Positions 25,207 through 34,775 are shown, numbered from the stretch's first letter. The stretch is 64,000 nt of DNA from Bacteroidota bacterium (GCA_016718035.1 JADKEK010000003.1:417501-481500); one strand, 5' to 3'. Notes: generated by a model not told the origin, from the sequence alone. Made by a program: numbers and translations.

Positions 25207-26574
25207 CAATACACCCAGTGCCATGGATACATTCGGACTGGTTTCGCCGAACCAGGTTAATGCATCGCGGGTTGCAACACCTAATTCCCAGAATTTAAAA
25301 TCTAAACCAATACCGGCAGGAATATTATAAGCATAACCACCACCTGCTGAAATACCTGCTGATAAATTAAGTATCTCAAATAATTTTACTTGCGCACCTG
25401 CACCAATAACAGGTGTTTCAAATGCACCTGCTACTTCATTCATTGGAAATACGGCATCCAAACCAATATCAAGCATATCATTAATTTTTAATGATGCACC
25501 CATTCTTAATTTAGTGGCGAGGTTTACTTCAAATGCGCCAACACCTGAATAGGCTATTAATTCCTGTTCATTCAACATATCACTAATAATCTGAATTGGG
25601 TCGGTAGTAGTAACACCACTAAATGAAACGGTATCTAAAACGAAATCATTAATTTGTAATACGTTGGCTGTGTATTTAATTTTTCCAATATCGGTAATGG
25701 CAACACTTGCTGTTAAATTATCTTTCACTTTTAAACTAAATCCAAAATCCCATCCTGTTCCGCGACCAACCGGCTCTGCAGCGCTGGTGGTGATAGGATT
25801 GGTAATACCTGCTTCAAGATCAAGAATGTCTAACCCAAGCGCACTTAATCCGGTTATGGTAGAACCATCTGAATGCATGTCTAAATAGGCATAACCTAAA
25901 ATATATTTAAACCCAATTCCGGCATATCCGCTAATTGTTTCTTCATCTCCAAACAATTTTAATCCGTAACCAAGATTAATAGAAGTATTGATGTCCAACT
26001 TAAACTCGGAGTCGCCAAATAATTCCGATAAACTTAAAGGCTCATAAGCAATACCATAAATATCGGAGCCATCAATTATTACAGTATCAAAATATTCGGC
26101 GTAATTATATCCTTCAAACACAATATTTGCTGCTTCACCTTCAAATTTGGTATAATAAGAAGCATGAGCAGTAACGCTAAATGCAAATGTTCCCAATTTA
26201 GGCACCCGCAAACTAAAACCGATTGGCATCACATCTACATCGAAACGCATTCCTTCATTTAAAAACGATTGTGCCAATACCTGAGACTCTTCCTGTGAAA
26301 TACTGTCCTCATTATTGAATATAATAGCTCTTACATCGTCCTTAGCAAGTGCTTCAGAATAAAAACCATATCCAATTTCTGCCAAACCTAACGAAAAAGC
26401 AAAGTCGGTTTGAAAGCCCAAATTGGCTGGATTTATACCAAGTGCCTGATAATCAGTCACAAATGAAGTTGCTGTTCCACCACGACCTGTAGCACCAAAT
26501 GAAGATTGTTCCAACTGTGCCTGTACACCTAATGTTGAACAGCACAATAAAGTGATATAGAGTATCTTACGCAT
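25192..26574 (-). CDS. DUF5723-like outer-membrane beta-barrel protein
   Basis: A signal peptide (MRKILYITLLCCSTLGVQAQ) is followed by SSFGATGRGGTATSFVTDYQALGINPANLGF, a start seen in Bacteroidota barrel proteins related to PorV/FadL and DUF5723. The remainder is rich in alternating strands (LNLSAGISAGGGYAYNIPAGIGLDFKF in part) and ends with a short barrel strand. The function is unknown, perhaps an outer-membrane channel or T9SS-associated barrel. A TAnnTTTG element precedes it. A fragment of a paralogue lies at 21405-21440. Confidence 0.72.
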   Translation of the reverse strand: MRKILYITLLCCSTLGVQAQLEQSSFGATGRGGTATSFVTDYQALGINPANLGFQTDFAFSLGLAEIGYGFYSEALAKDDVRAIIFNNEDSISQEESQVLAQSFLNEGMRFDVDVMPIGFSLRVPKLGTFAFSVTAHASYYTKFEGEAANIVFEGYNYAEYFDTVIIDGSDIYGIAYEPLSLSELFGDSEFKLDINTSINLGYGLKLFGDEETISGYAGIGFKYILGYAYLDMHSDGSTITGLSALGLDILDLEAGITNPITTSAAEPVGRGTGWDFGFSLKVKDNLTASVAITDIGKIKYTANVLQINDFVLDTVSFSGVTTTDPIQIISDMLNEQELIAYSGVGAFEVNLATKLRMGASLKINDMLDIGLDAVFPMNEVAGAFETPVIGAGAQVKLFEILNLSAGISAGGGYAYNIPAGIGLDFKFWELGVATRDALTWFGETSPNVSMALGVLRFKI

Positions 26575-26594
26575 GTAATTTGTTTATAATCATC

Positions 26595-26602
26595 CAAAAT
26601 TA
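26595..26602 (-). promoter_or_regulatory. -7 element (TAATTTTG) of the DUF5723-like gene
   Basis: Minus-strand TAATTTTG, 20 bases before the ATG at 26574. Confidence 0.5.
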
Positions 26603-26799
26603 TCAATAACTATAGTTTCACCATGCCAATTATAAACATATTTTTGAAATTGTTGTCTATTTTACCATTGTTGTTATACTTTTAAGGAACTAATGTCATT
26701 GACCACAATAGCTTTTCAAAATATCTTTCCCGCTAATTTGGGAATTTTATTAATTGGAATGGTTTTTGACAAACCCTTAACGCTAAAATAAACAACTGT

Positions 26800-27486
26800 A
26801 TGCAACCTCTAAAAACCTTGGCACTTGCCTTATTTTTAATAATAAGCACAGGTGCATTTGCTCAAAAAGAATTAATTGTAACCGAAGGCTCTGCCACAAC
26901 TAGTTTAGGTGAACGGACAGGCTTTACCATTACAATTGATAAAAAAAGTGAAAAAGAAACCCTTAAAGCCCTGAAAACATGGTTAGGCGAAATGCAAAAA
27001 AAACCGGATTTCGAAGAAACAGTAAAACACGAGTTCAAACTCACCGGTTTTGTAAATGCATCTATTAGCCCGGACCCAATTAATGTGTACTTTTTATTTA
27101 CTGAATATTCGGATTACGTAAAAGTGACCGGTTTTTTTGAAGTAAATCTAACCTTTGTGGCATCTACTACAATGAGCGATAAGGTGGAACCTTGTAAAAA
27201 TTTTATGCGCAGATTTGGTTTACGCATGGAAAAACTTGGTGTCGAAGAGCAATTGGCTGTGGCACAAAAAGAATTAAACAAACGCAGCGACGAACAGGCT
27301 TCATTGGAAAAAAAGAACAAACAACTCAATGAACAAATTAAAGAATGGGAAGAGTCAATTGCAAAAGCCAAATCAGATTTAGAACAAAATGGCAAAGACC
27401 AGGAGAGTAAAAAATCTGAAATAGCCAAACAAAAAACAGTGAACGAAGAAATTGAGAAAAAATTAAAAGAATACGAAGGTTATTAA
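26800..27486 (+). CDS. Secreted protein of unknown function with C-terminal coiled coil
   Basis: I do not recognise this family. A signal peptide (MQPLKTLALALFLIISTGAFAQ) is followed by a ~120-residue globular domain with alternating strands. After that, from residue ~150, comes a long charged coiled coil rich in K, E, Q and N (VAQKELNKRSDEQASLEKKN and onward). It is monocistronic: a promoter-sized gap lies upstream and a strong terminator directly downstream. Confidence 0.8.
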   Translation: MQPLKTLALALFLIISTGAFAQKELIVTEGSATTSLGERTGFTITIDKKSEKETLKALKTWLGEMQKKPDFEETVKHEFKLTGFVNASISPDPINVYFLFTEYSDYVKVTGFFEVNLTFVASTTMSDKVEPCKNFMRRFGLRMEKLGVEEQLAVAQKELNKRSDEQASLEKKNKQLNEQIKEWEESIAKAKSDLEQNGKDQESKKSEIAKQKTVNEEIEKKLKEYEGY

Positions 27487-27505
27487 TTCATAAAATACTA
27501 TTTGA

Positions 27506-27532
27506 AGCGTCTGCATTTGCAGGCGCTTTTTT
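27506..27532 (+). terminator. Rho-independent terminator
   Basis: The stem AGCGTCTGC/GCAGGCGCT (nine pairs, one G-T) with loop ATTT is followed by six T, 20 bases after the stop at 27486. Confidence 0.9.
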
Positions 27533-27556
27533 ATTTATAATAGCTCAAAAAATATT

Positions 27557-27564
27557 TACATTTG
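27557..27564 (+). promoter_or_regulatory. -7 element (TACATTTG) of the YgjP-like gene
   Basis: TACATTTG matches TAnnTTTG and ends eight bases before the ATG at 27573. It lies between the preceding terminator and the gene. Confidence 0.55.
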
Positions 27565-27572
27565 TATTGCTG

Positions 27573-28340
27573 ATGGCGGTTACATCGAAAAATAAAAAAA
27601 ACACCCTAGTAAAACAGTATGTGCTTACTGTTGGCGAAAAAAATTTTATTGTATTTGTTTACCTGGAAAACAGATACGATTGCAGAGCCAGCATAGGCAC
27701 TAAAGGTATTCATATCCGTCTATCAAAATACATGGGTGAGCGCGAGCGTTTCGACCAGGAAATGTCGTTGTTGGACTGGGCAAAAAAGTATATAGCCAAA
27801 CATCAATTACACAAAAAACCACCACTTTTTCGTCAATACCGACACGGCGATACCCTGAAAGTTATGGGTAAAGAATTTTTGATTCAACTCGTTTATGTGC
27901 CTCAAAAAAACGCCTCATCAGGGAGTTTAAAAAACGGGGTTATTTATTTACAATTGTCGGAAGGCATGTCGCCGAAACAAGACCAAAAGCACAAAACGTA
28001 TTTGGTGAGTAAACTTATCGGCAATGAATATCAGCCACAAATTGCACAACGTGTTCAATATTTAAACGATTTACATTTTCAAAAGCCAATAAAAAAATTG
28101 CGTTTGCGCGATAGTATTACCAACTGGGGTAGTTGTAGTTGGGATGGCAATATAAATATTAGTGTACGATTATTATTTGCGCCGCCGGAAGTAATTGATT
28201 ATGTATTAATTCATGAATTAGCGCACTTGGTAGAACACAATCACTCTGCACGTTTTTGGAAATTGGTTGAAAAAATAATGCCCGGATATCAACTTGCCGA
28301 GGACTGGCTGCACAAAAACGGTGAGCAGTGTATTTTTTAA
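27573..28340 (+). CDS. YgjP/DUF45-type zinc metallopeptidase
   Basis: This 255-residue cytoplasmic protein has the zinc site HELAHLVEHNHSARFW (HExxH, with a further His in NHS), preceded by SITNWGSCSWDGNINISVRLL. Both blocks are typical of the YgjP-like, M48-related family (DUF45). These are often found alone or near restriction genes, and their substrate is not known. I use the ATG at 27573; the TTG at 27567 is less likely. The gene ends four bases inside the convergent gene on the minus strand. Confidence 0.87.
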   Translation: MAVTSKNKKNTLVKQYVLTVGEKNFIVFVYLENRYDCRASIGTKGIHIRLSKYMGERERFDQEMSLLDWAKKYIAKHQLHKKPPLFRQYRHGDTLKVMGKEFLIQLVYVPQKNASSGSLKNGVIYLQLSEGMSPKQDQKHKTYLVSKLIGNEYQPQIAQRVQYLNDLHFQKPIKKLRLRDSITNWGSCSWDGNINISVRLLFAPPEVIDYVLIHELAHLVEHNHSARFWKLVEKIMPGYQLAEDWLHKNGEQCIF

Positions 28341-29005
28341 TTTTCTTTTACACGACGTTCTTTAGTTAAACGTCCGTTTTTATACCATTTCTTTTTGATA
28401 ATTTTTCCGTTGGTAGCGTAAACATTTACCACACCGGTTCCATCACAAAAATCGCCCTGATCTAGGATGACGCCATTTTGATCGTAATAAGCATTCACAT
28501 TCCATAGCCTACCTTTCTGATATTCCAGACAATGTTTGATGGTGCCATCGTTATAATAAAATAAACTATTGCCATTTAATTTATGATGATAGTAGGTAAT
28601 AACTGCCATTTGATTACCATTGGGGTAATAATTATATTTTTTATACAATTTGCAATCATTATTTTCAGGGTTGCAATAACGGTCATATAATTTATACCCA
28701 TTAATATCATATTCAGATTGCCATCCGGCAGGTAATCGCTCTTTACCACTAATTAAAAAACGCGATACAATCCAGCTTCGGTTAACGTCAAATTGTTCAA
28801 GATATAATACGGAATCACCTTGTTCAATTTCAGTGGCATATTTTTCGAATTTTTTATATACGGTATCACCATTTATCAGGTGGAAATCTTTTCGAATAAA
28901 TACGCCTTGAGGGAGTTTACTTTTTGAGATATCCAATACAATGGTTTGAGCATGCACAACTGACATCAGGCAAAAGCAAAACATCAGTGTACAAAGTTTT
29001 TTCAT
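28337..29005 (-). CDS. MORN-repeat (YwqK-like) secreted protein
   Basis: A signal peptide (MKKLCTLMFCFCLMSVVHAQ) leads into a region with several MORN-like repeats, such as YYPNGNQMAVITYYHHKLNG, YYNDGTIKHCLEYQKGR and ATNGKIIKKKWYKNGRL. Proteins of this kind are often called YwqK-family antitoxin components, but no toxin partner is adjacent and a structural or surface role is equally possible. It converges on and overlaps the peptidase gene by four bases. Confidence 0.75.
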   Translation of the reverse strand: MKKLCTLMFCFCLMSVVHAQTIVLDISKSKLPQGVFIRKDFHLINGDTVYKKFEKYATEIEQGDSVLYLEQFDVNRSWIVSRFLISGKERLPAGWQSEYDINGYKLYDRYCNPENNDCKLYKKYNYYPNGNQMAVITYYHHKLNGNSLFYYNDGTIKHCLEYQKGRLWNVNAYYDQNGVILDQGDFCDGTGVVNVYATNGKIIKKKWYKNGRLTKERRVKEN

Positions 29006-29047
29006 GCTAATAATTTATTTCAGTTATCAGTTAAGTATAGCCCGAAA

Positions 29048-30109
29048 TTAAAATTTAGGGCAAGGAATTTTTCTTGCCTTTTGTGGTAAACTGGAAATAT
29101 AGGTAAGTGAAATTTCCGGTCCTCCATTATTTTTGCTAGCTTCTGAGAGGGAAGATATATTAACGTCGTAACTCAACCCTAAGCTAATTTTATCATAATC
29201 AATTCTTGCGGCTATTGCAGTTGATTCAGCTTTTGTGGCAGCATCAATGTCGCCAACAACCCTTTGCCAAACACCAAAAGAAATGGCATTAGAACTCCAT
29301 TTCATACCTTGTAAATAAAATTTAAGATTTGTCCCGGCAAAATATTCAACATATGGGCCTTGAAAAATAACCATTGCCGCCGGCACAAGTGACGTCATAT
29401 CCCCCACCGGAATTTGCGCTCCAATATGACCCGAACTACGCATATATAATTTATCATTAGCAGCGCCAATTGATTGGTCAGGTTGATTTACATGGTAAAG
29501 AGAACCACCTATATACATGCTATACTTATCTTCCCTAGGAATTAAGTACCACATTAATCCGGCAGATAAATCCAAATACCCTTTTGAGTCAAACCCAATC
29601 GATTCTCCATTACCTAACAATGGGTCATAATAAACACCATTATACTGATTGGCGAATGTCATGGCCAGATAATTAATACTTTTTTGCGCATATCCACCCT
29701 GAAAACCTGCTGATAAATAACTTCTGTGATATTTATCGCCCAATGTTTTGATATAGGCAAATGTTAAATTTACCTGAGTGCTACTGTATCGGGTGTCGCC
29801 TGCAACATCAGAAAAGGCATTTACGCCTATTCCCATAATGTCGTTTTTTAAAAATGAAGAGCCGAAATTGGCATCAACACTAGTGGCAAATGTGTTAAAA
29901 GGTGCAAATGAGTTCCATTGGTTGCGATAGTTAAGAATACCGCGGATATTCCCGTTAAAAGCACCTGTAAGTGCGGGATTAAGGGTTAACGGGGACGAAA
30001 AAAACTGACTAAAATGTATATCCTGCGCGTTTAACGACAACGAGGCTAAACCAACAAGTAAACATGTGAGTTTTCTTAACATACCTGAACCCGGCTTAAA
30101 TTGAAGCAT
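29048..30109 (-). CDS. PorP/SprF-family outer-membrane protein
   Basis: The first part, DIHFSQFFSSPLTLNPALTG, and the following FNGNIRGILNYRNQWNSF are the clear signature of the PorP/SprF family. Members are outer-membrane barrels linked to type IX secretion and gliding, often acting with one partner substrate. The protein has a signal peptide (LTCLLVGLASLSLNAQ). Two ATGs are possible: 30109, 20 bases after a TAnnTTTG-like element on the minus strand (30136-30143), and 30082, which gives a shorter signal peptide. It is not beside other T9SS machinery here, but T9SS sorting domains occur on at least seven proteins in the window. Confidence 0.87.
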   Translation of the reverse strand: MLQFKPGSGMLRKLTCLLVGLASLSLNAQDIHFSQFFSSPLTLNPALTGAFNGNIRGILNYRNQWNSFAPFNTFATSVDANFGSSFLKNDIMGIGVNAFSDVAGDTRYSSTQVNLTFAYIKTLGDKYHRSYLSAGFQGGYAQKSINYLAMTFANQYNGVYYDPLLGNGESIGFDSKGYLDLSAGLMWYLIPREDKYSMYIGGSLYHVNQPDQSIGAANDKLYMRSSGHIGAQIPVGDMTSLVPAAMVIFQGPYVEYFAGTNLKFYLQGMKWSSNAISFGVWQRVVGDIDAATKAESTAIAARIDYDKISLGLSYDVNISSLSEASKNNGGPEISLTYISSLPQKARKIPCPKF

Positions 30110-30208
30110 GAAGTTCCGCTTTTTACCCCAATTTTCAAAATTAAGCCCTCAAAGGCCCTGTTATTAAAGCCACCTTGGAAAAAAGCAGCAGTACCCCTTT
30201 GGAAAGTT

Positions 30209-30216
30209 TACCTTTG
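30209..30216 (+). promoter_or_regulatory. -7 element (TACCTTTG) of rlmN
   Basis: TACCTTTG matches TAnnTTTG and ends five bases before the rlmN ATG, which would give a leaderless or nearly leaderless message. Confidence 0.6.
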
Positions 30217-30221
30217 CATAA

Positions 30222-31262
30222 ATGCAGGCAATAGAAAAAATATCAATCCGCGATTTAAGTCTCGAACAACTCACTGAACAAATAGTAGCGCTGGGAGAAC
30301 CTTCCTTCCGCGCTAAACAAATTTATGAATGGCTTTGGAAAAAAAGTGCCGTGCAATTTTCCGAAATGCTCAATTTATCAAAATCTCTTCGCGAGCAATT
30401 AGAAAGCCATTATGCTATCAATGCAATTGTAATAGATGTTCAGCAGAAAAGTATGGATGGCACCATTAAATGTCGTTTTAAATTAGTTGATAGACACATG
30501 GTAGAAGGCGTATTAATTCCTTCAGAAAACAGGATGACTGCATGTGTGTCGAGTCAGGTTGGATGTAATTTGGGATGCACATTTTGCGCAACCGGTTTTA
30601 TTAAAATGAAACGCAATCTGGAACCATACGAAATATATGACCAGGTTGTATTACTCAACAAAGCCTCGCTTGAACATCACAAACAACCACTTACCAATAT
30701 TGTATTTATGGGCATGGGTGAGCCTTTACTCAATTATGACAATGTATTGGCCGGAATTGCAAAAATTACCGGTGAAGACGGCCTGCATATTTCTGCCAAA
30801 AGAATAACTGTTTCTACAGCAGGCTTGGCAAAAATGATTCGCAAATTGGCCGATGATCAAGTGAAATTTAATCTTGCATTATCACTACATGCAGCCGATG
30901 ATATTAAACGTTCGAAACTCATGCCTATTAACGAGGCGAATAATTTAAATGACTTGGTTAAAGCGTTAAATTATTTTCACGACAAAACCGGCAATCGTAT
31001 CACCTTTGAATATATTTTATTTGATGGCATAAACGAGAGTATGGAAGATGCCAAAAATCTGGTTACGCTCTGCAGTAAAGTTCCTGCCAGAGTAAACATT
31101 ATCGAATATAATACCATTCGCGAAGCCGACTTCCACAAATCGAAAGAGGACCAGCGCGAAAAATTTATTGCTTATCTGGAAACACATCGTGTTGTAGCCA
31201 AAGTGCGCCGCAGTCGCGGGAAAGATATAGATGCAGCTTGCGGCCAATTAGCCAATAAATAA
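30222..31262 (+). CDS. rlmN: Dual-specificity rRNA/tRNA adenine-C2 methyltransferase RlmN
   Basis: This radical-SAM enzyme methylates A2503 of 23S rRNA and A37 of some tRNAs. The iron-sulphur motif is CNLGCTFC (CxxxCxxC) in SSQVGCNLGCTFCATG. The family blocks GMGEPLLNYDNV, ISAKRITVSTAG, LALSLHA and FEYILFDGINE are present, with the catalytic Cys region DIDAACGQLA at the C-terminus. The length (346) is normal. Confidence 0.97.
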   Translation: MQAIEKISIRDLSLEQLTEQIVALGEPSFRAKQIYEWLWKKSAVQFSEMLNLSKSLREQLESHYAINAIVIDVQQKSMDGTIKCRFKLVDRHMVEGVLIPSENRMTACVSSQVGCNLGCTFCATGFIKMKRNLEPYEIYDQVVLLNKASLEHHKQPLTNIVFMGMGEPLLNYDNVLAGIAKITGEDGLHISAKRITVSTAGLAKMIRKLADDQVKFNLALSLHAADDIKRSKLMPINEANNLNDLVKALNYFHDKTGNRITFEYILFDGINESMEDAKNLVTLCSKVPARVNIIEYNTIREADFHKSKEDQREKFIAYLETHRVVAKVRRSRGKDIDAACGQLANK

Positions 31263-31330
31263 TCTGACATATTGTAGTCACAAAAATGGCCGGTGTTTAC
31301 CATTTCATTCAATATTGTTAATTTAACACC

Positions 31331-31555
31331 ATGAAATTAAAGGTTGGCAGCTTGATGCTGGGAGCAATCCTGATTGGTTTATTCTCCCGTTGCGACAAAA
31401 CATTCCGTTGCGATTGTTATCAGGATGTAATGGGCTTTGATACCACTTACACCTTGGTTGGCGAAGGCCGAGATGAACAAGCAGTATGCGATAATTTCGA
31501 CTCCTCCACAACCGATTTTGGCATTACAAAAACTGTGGATTGCGAACCCTATTGA
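31331..31555 (+). CDS. Small four-cysteine lipoprotein, cassette A
   Basis: This 74-residue protein has a signal peptide and lipobox-like end (GLFSRC, Cys21). Four further Cys follow: C27 and C29 (a CxC pair), C53 and C71. The spacing closely matches the small lipoprotein at 34544 (lipid Cys, five residues, CxC, 20-23 residues, Cys, 17 residues, Cys). It stands just before the MauE/DoxX-thioredoxin gene at 31566. The function is unknown; the conserved cysteines next to a redox membrane protein suggest that its disulphides are handled by it. Confidence 0.7.
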   Translation: MKLKVGSLMLGAILIGLFSRCDKTFRCDCYQDVMGFDTTYTLVGEGRDEQAVCDNFDSSTTDFGITKTVDCEPY

Positions 31556-31565
31556 TTAGTTGCTC

Positions 31566-32483
31566 ATGATTGCTTTACAACACAAAACAACACTTCATAT
31601 CCTTCGTATTTTAATTGGACTGGTGTTTATCACTTCCGCCATTTTTAAACTAATTGGTATTGATGCATTTGAAGTGTACATGTTTAGTTTGCAATGGTTT
31701 AATTTACCTGTAGCATCTGTAATTGCACGATTAATTATTTCAGTGGAATTTATAATTGGCATTTTTTTTATTACCAATATTCAATTTAAACTGATAAGTA
31801 AAATAACCTTTGGGCTATTAATAAGTTTTTGCGTTTTTTTAATCATCCAAATACTAAGTGGCATTAAAGAAAATTGCCATTGTTTTGGAGAAATCATACA
31901 GCTTAACCCAACATCATCACTGATTAAAAATTTATTACTCCTTTTCATATTATTTTTAATTCGCAGGGACAGCGGTTACAATATCAAGTATAGCAGTTCC
32001 ATAGCCCTTTTTGTATTGGTTTTTGCTGTTGCTTTCCCTATGTTATATTCGCCACCTTATTTTGCTGTAAAGTGGCCGCAAATGCCGACATCCACGCTTG
32101 AAATTGCCGCCAAACGCGCGCAAAATAACCAGCTATTACAAACACAACAAGCAGCATCCGGAAAAAAAATAATTTGTTTTTTAAGTGTGTCGTGCAGTTA
32201 TTGTGTGAATGGCGCAAATAAGATGGCCATAATTGCTGAAAACAATCAACTCAACGACGAAATATTATTTGTTTTTACCGGTGATGAATTGCTGCTCCCT
32301 GAATTTTGGGAAAAAAGTAATGCCCCGCGGTTCAACTATGTATTTTTGCCAATGAGAGATTTTTTTTCCATTGCCGGTCCTTCCATTCCCAGCATATATT
32401 TGTCTGATAATGGAAAATTTATCCATCAATTTAATTACAAAAATATCGACGAAGCTACTATAATCAGATTTTTACAACAATGA
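31566..32483 (+). CDS. MauE/DoxX-family membrane protein fused to a thioredoxin-like domain, cassette A
   Basis: Four membrane helices in the first ~165 residues form a MauE/DoxX-like domain with the motif ENCHCFG (C104 and C106), in the place where MauE-type proteins carry CxCFG. The C-terminal half is extracytoplasmic and thioredoxin-like, with CSYC (C210, C213) in FLSVSCSYC and a proline loop GPSIPSIYL. This layout resembles the BT_3928 group of Bacteroidota. The protein probably moves electrons across the membrane to periplasmic disulphides. The stop overlaps the next ATG (ATGA). The ATG at 31566 is chosen over an upstream TTG at 31560. Confidence 0.82.
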   Translation: MIALQHKTTLHILRILIGLVFITSAIFKLIGIDAFEVYMFSLQWFNLPVASVIARLIISVEFIIGIFFITNIQFKLISKITFGLLISFCVFLIIQILSGIKENCHCFGEIIQLNPTSSLIKNLLLLFILFLIRRDSGYNIKYSSSIALFVLVFAVAFPMLYSPPYFAVKWPQMPTSTLEIAAKRAQNNQLLQTQQAASGKKIICFLSVSCSYCVNGANKMAIIAENNQLNDEILFVFTGDELLLPEFWEKSNAPRFNYVFLPMRDFFSIAGPSIPSIYLSDNGKFIHQFNYKNIDEATIIRFLQQ

Positions 32484-34330
32484 AAACCCACATTTTATTC
32501 ATTAGCATTTTATTGTTTTCTTTTCGTTGCTTTTCCCAGGTAAGTGAGCGATGTGAAGCAGACACCATTTTAGCACCATTTTATCATGGTGTTGCATCGG
32601 GCGACCCAACCGGAGATGGATTTGTGTTGTGGACCCGTTTAACAGTAAACGATGATGAAAATCCGCTTATATCATGGCGAGTAGCCACCGATTCGCTTTT
32701 CGATCATATTGTTGCATCAGGTGAAGGCAGCACCAATGCGGAAAACGATTTTTGTTTCCATGCAGTCGTTGACAATCTGGAATCATATACGTGGTATTAT
32801 TATCAATTTACCTATAAAGGATTTCATTCGTTAACCGGTCGTACAAAAACATTACCTGTTGGTGATATTGATAGTTTACGTTTTGCAATTATTTCATGCG
32901 CGAGTTTAAACGCAGGATATTTTAATGTTTATGACATTATTACTAAACGCAACGATTTTGATGCTGTAATTTTTTTAGGTGATTATATTTATGAATACGC
33001 CACAGCAGGATATGGATTTAATAACGCTGTAGATCGCATTTATGAACCTGACGATGAAATTATTTCATTGAGCGATTATCGCACCCGACATTCACAATAT
33101 AAACTGGATAAACAACTGCGTGTTTTACACCAAAATTTTCCTTTCATTTGTTTGTGGGACGATCATGAATTTGCCGATAATGCGAATGAAGAAGGTGCAG
33201 AAAATCATCAACCACTAGCAGAAGGCGACTGGTTTGAAAGAGTAGCTGCTGCGGAGTCGGCATATTTTGATTGGATGCCTGTAAAACGCAGCGAAGACCC
33301 ACTGGATTCAAATAGAACCTATCGTTCATTTGCTGCAGGCAATTTAATTGATTTGTTTGTTTTAGATACACGAATAGATCACCGCAGCAAACAATTGGAT
33401 TATTTAGCTCCCAATTGGGATGATACATCCCGACATATAATCAGTTTAGCGCAAAGAGCCTGGTTGCTTAATGGGCTAAAAAATTCGGAAGCGCAATGGA
33501 AAATTATTGCTCAACAAGTAATGGTGTCCCCATTAACTGCTTTAGGTGTACCGATTAATGATGACCAATGGGATGGATATCCGCAAGACCAGGAAGTGTT
33601 ATTACAATTTTTGCGCGATAGTATACCTAATAACAAAGTGATTTTAACCGGTGATATTCATTCTAGTTGGGCAAATGATGTAGCAACACCGAGTTATGAC
33701 GCAGGTTCACATACTGGAAGTGCCGCGGTAGAGTTTGTTGGTCCGAGTGTTACCTCACCCAGCCTTGAATTAGGATGGGCGGAAGATGCCATTCAATTAA
33801 TGAACGAACATATCAAATTTATCGATATCGAGCATAGAGGGTTTTTGATGTTGGATGTTACCAAAGAAAAAACGCAGGGTGATTATTACTTCATCAACAA
33901 TATCAATACCATTGACACCAATTACAACTATGACGATAGTTGGATGATATTAAACGGCAATAATTGGTTATATCATGCTGATACAGCAACAGTACGGATA
34001 GCGAACAGAATTATTCCGCTGGCACCTGCCTGCCCTGCCGAACCGGACACAATTACCCTGGCCACCAATAACAATGCAGTAATCATTTATGGGGTTTATC
34101 CCAATCCGGTTTCCAGACAGTTAGTTGTTCAGTTTAACCTTTTTGAGCCCCAATCTACCTTGATTCAGGTAACTAATACACTCAATCAGGTGGTTTTAAG
34201 CAGGCAAATTAAAGGTGTCAACGGCTTCAACCTTACCAGCCTCGATGTTTCACATTTACCTAAGGGAAGTTATCTTTTAAGTATTTCAACAAAGCTCGGC
34301 AGCAAGTCAAACATATTTGTAAAGTCTTAA
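32480..34330 (+). CDS. PhoD-family alkaline phosphatase with T9SS sorting domain
   Basis: The signal peptide (MKTHILFISILLFSFRCFSQ) is followed by a PhoD N-terminal beta domain (GVASGDPTGDGFVLWTRLT) and a metal-dependent phosphodiesterase domain. Metal-site motifs are ISCAS, LGDYIYE, WDDHEFADN and TGDIHSSW. The last ~80 residues are a T9SS type A sorting domain (YPNPVSRQLVVQF, LDVSHLPKGSYLLSI). It is a secreted or surface phosphatase, probably for phosphate scavenging from organic esters. Its start overlaps the stop of the MauE-thioredoxin gene, so disulphide-handling and phosphatase are co-expressed. Confidence 0.92.
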   Translation: MKTHILFISILLFSFRCFSQVSERCEADTILAPFYHGVASGDPTGDGFVLWTRLTVNDDENPLISWRVATDSLFDHIVASGEGSTNAENDFCFHAVVDNLESYTWYYYQFTYKGFHSLTGRTKTLPVGDIDSLRFAIISCASLNAGYFNVYDIITKRNDFDAVIFLGDYIYEYATAGYGFNNAVDRIYEPDDEIISLSDYRTRHSQYKLDKQLRVLHQNFPFICLWDDHEFADNANEEGAENHQPLAEGDWFERVAAAESAYFDWMPVKRSEDPLDSNRTYRSFAAGNLIDLFVLDTRIDHRSKQLDYLAPNWDDTSRHIISLAQRAWLLNGLKNSEAQWKIIAQQVMVSPLTALGVPINDDQWDGYPQDQEVLLQFLRDSIPNNKVILTGDIHSSWANDVATPSYDAGSHTGSAAVEFVGPSVTSPSLELGWAEDAIQLMNEHIKFIDIEHRGFLMLDVTKEKTQGDYYFINNINTIDTNYNYDDSWMILNGNNWLYHADTATVRIANRIIPLAPACPAEPDTITLATNNNAVIIYGVYPNPVSRQLVVQFNLFEPQSTLIQVTNTLNQVVLSRQIKGVNGFNLTSLDVSHLPKGSYLLSISTKLGSKSNIFVKS

Positions 34331-34474
34331 ATTAATCATATTTTATTGAACTACATCTACAGCATGCCTATTTATACAGGGCTTATTATTCCTAAAATAT
34401 TGAGTTTTTGCTTCAAACATTTACTTGGAATTACTTGAGATTTGTGAAATATTTGGTAGCCAAATTCGCGGGAA

Positions 34475-34506
34475 TTTGGTTTTTAGGCAAGGGCTTACTA
34501 TGTTTG
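34475..34506 (+). promoter_or_regulatory. Bacteroidota promoter of cassette B
   Basis: A -33-type TTTG at 34475-34478, 20 bases of spacer, and TATGTTTG at 34499-34506 (TAnnTTTG). The leader to the ATG at 34544 is about 30 bases. Confidence 0.65.
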
Positions 34507-34543
34507 TAGTATTAAAACCATTCAATCATTTAAAAAATTAAAC

Positions 34544-34756
34544 ATGAAAAAACTCCCTCTATTTATTTTAGCGGCTGCTTTGACAGTTTTTGCTACATCT
34601 TGTTCAAAAGAAAAAACTTGTAATTGTGAAACTTCACTTGATGGAATTACAACTGGAACAACTTCAGCTGTAATTGAAGATGGCGATTGTTCTGATTTGG
34701 ATTCAGAAGTTGAATTCTTAGGTTCTGTTACAAAAGTTGAATGTACTGAAGAATAA
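34544..34756 (+). CDS. Small four-cysteine lipoprotein, cassette B
   Basis: This is a 70-residue lipoprotein with the signal peptide MKKLPLFILAAALTVFATSC (lipid Cys20). It then has CNC (C26, C28), C49 and C67, the same cysteine spacing as the lipoprotein at 31331 although most other residues differ. It has its own promoter, and a strong terminator sits between it and the MauE-thioredoxin gene. It should therefore be made in excess over the membrane protein. The function is unknown. Confidence 0.72.
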   Translation: MKKLPLFILAAALTVFATSCSKEKTCNCETSLDGITTGTTSAVIEDGDCSDLDSEVEFLGSVTKVECTEE

Positions 34757-34775
34757 GTAAATTCTAACGAATTGC

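Noticed and set aside
28337..29005. Antitoxin of a toxin-antitoxin pair (YwqK naming)
   Set aside because: The protein is secreted and made of MORN repeats, and no toxin gene is adjacent.
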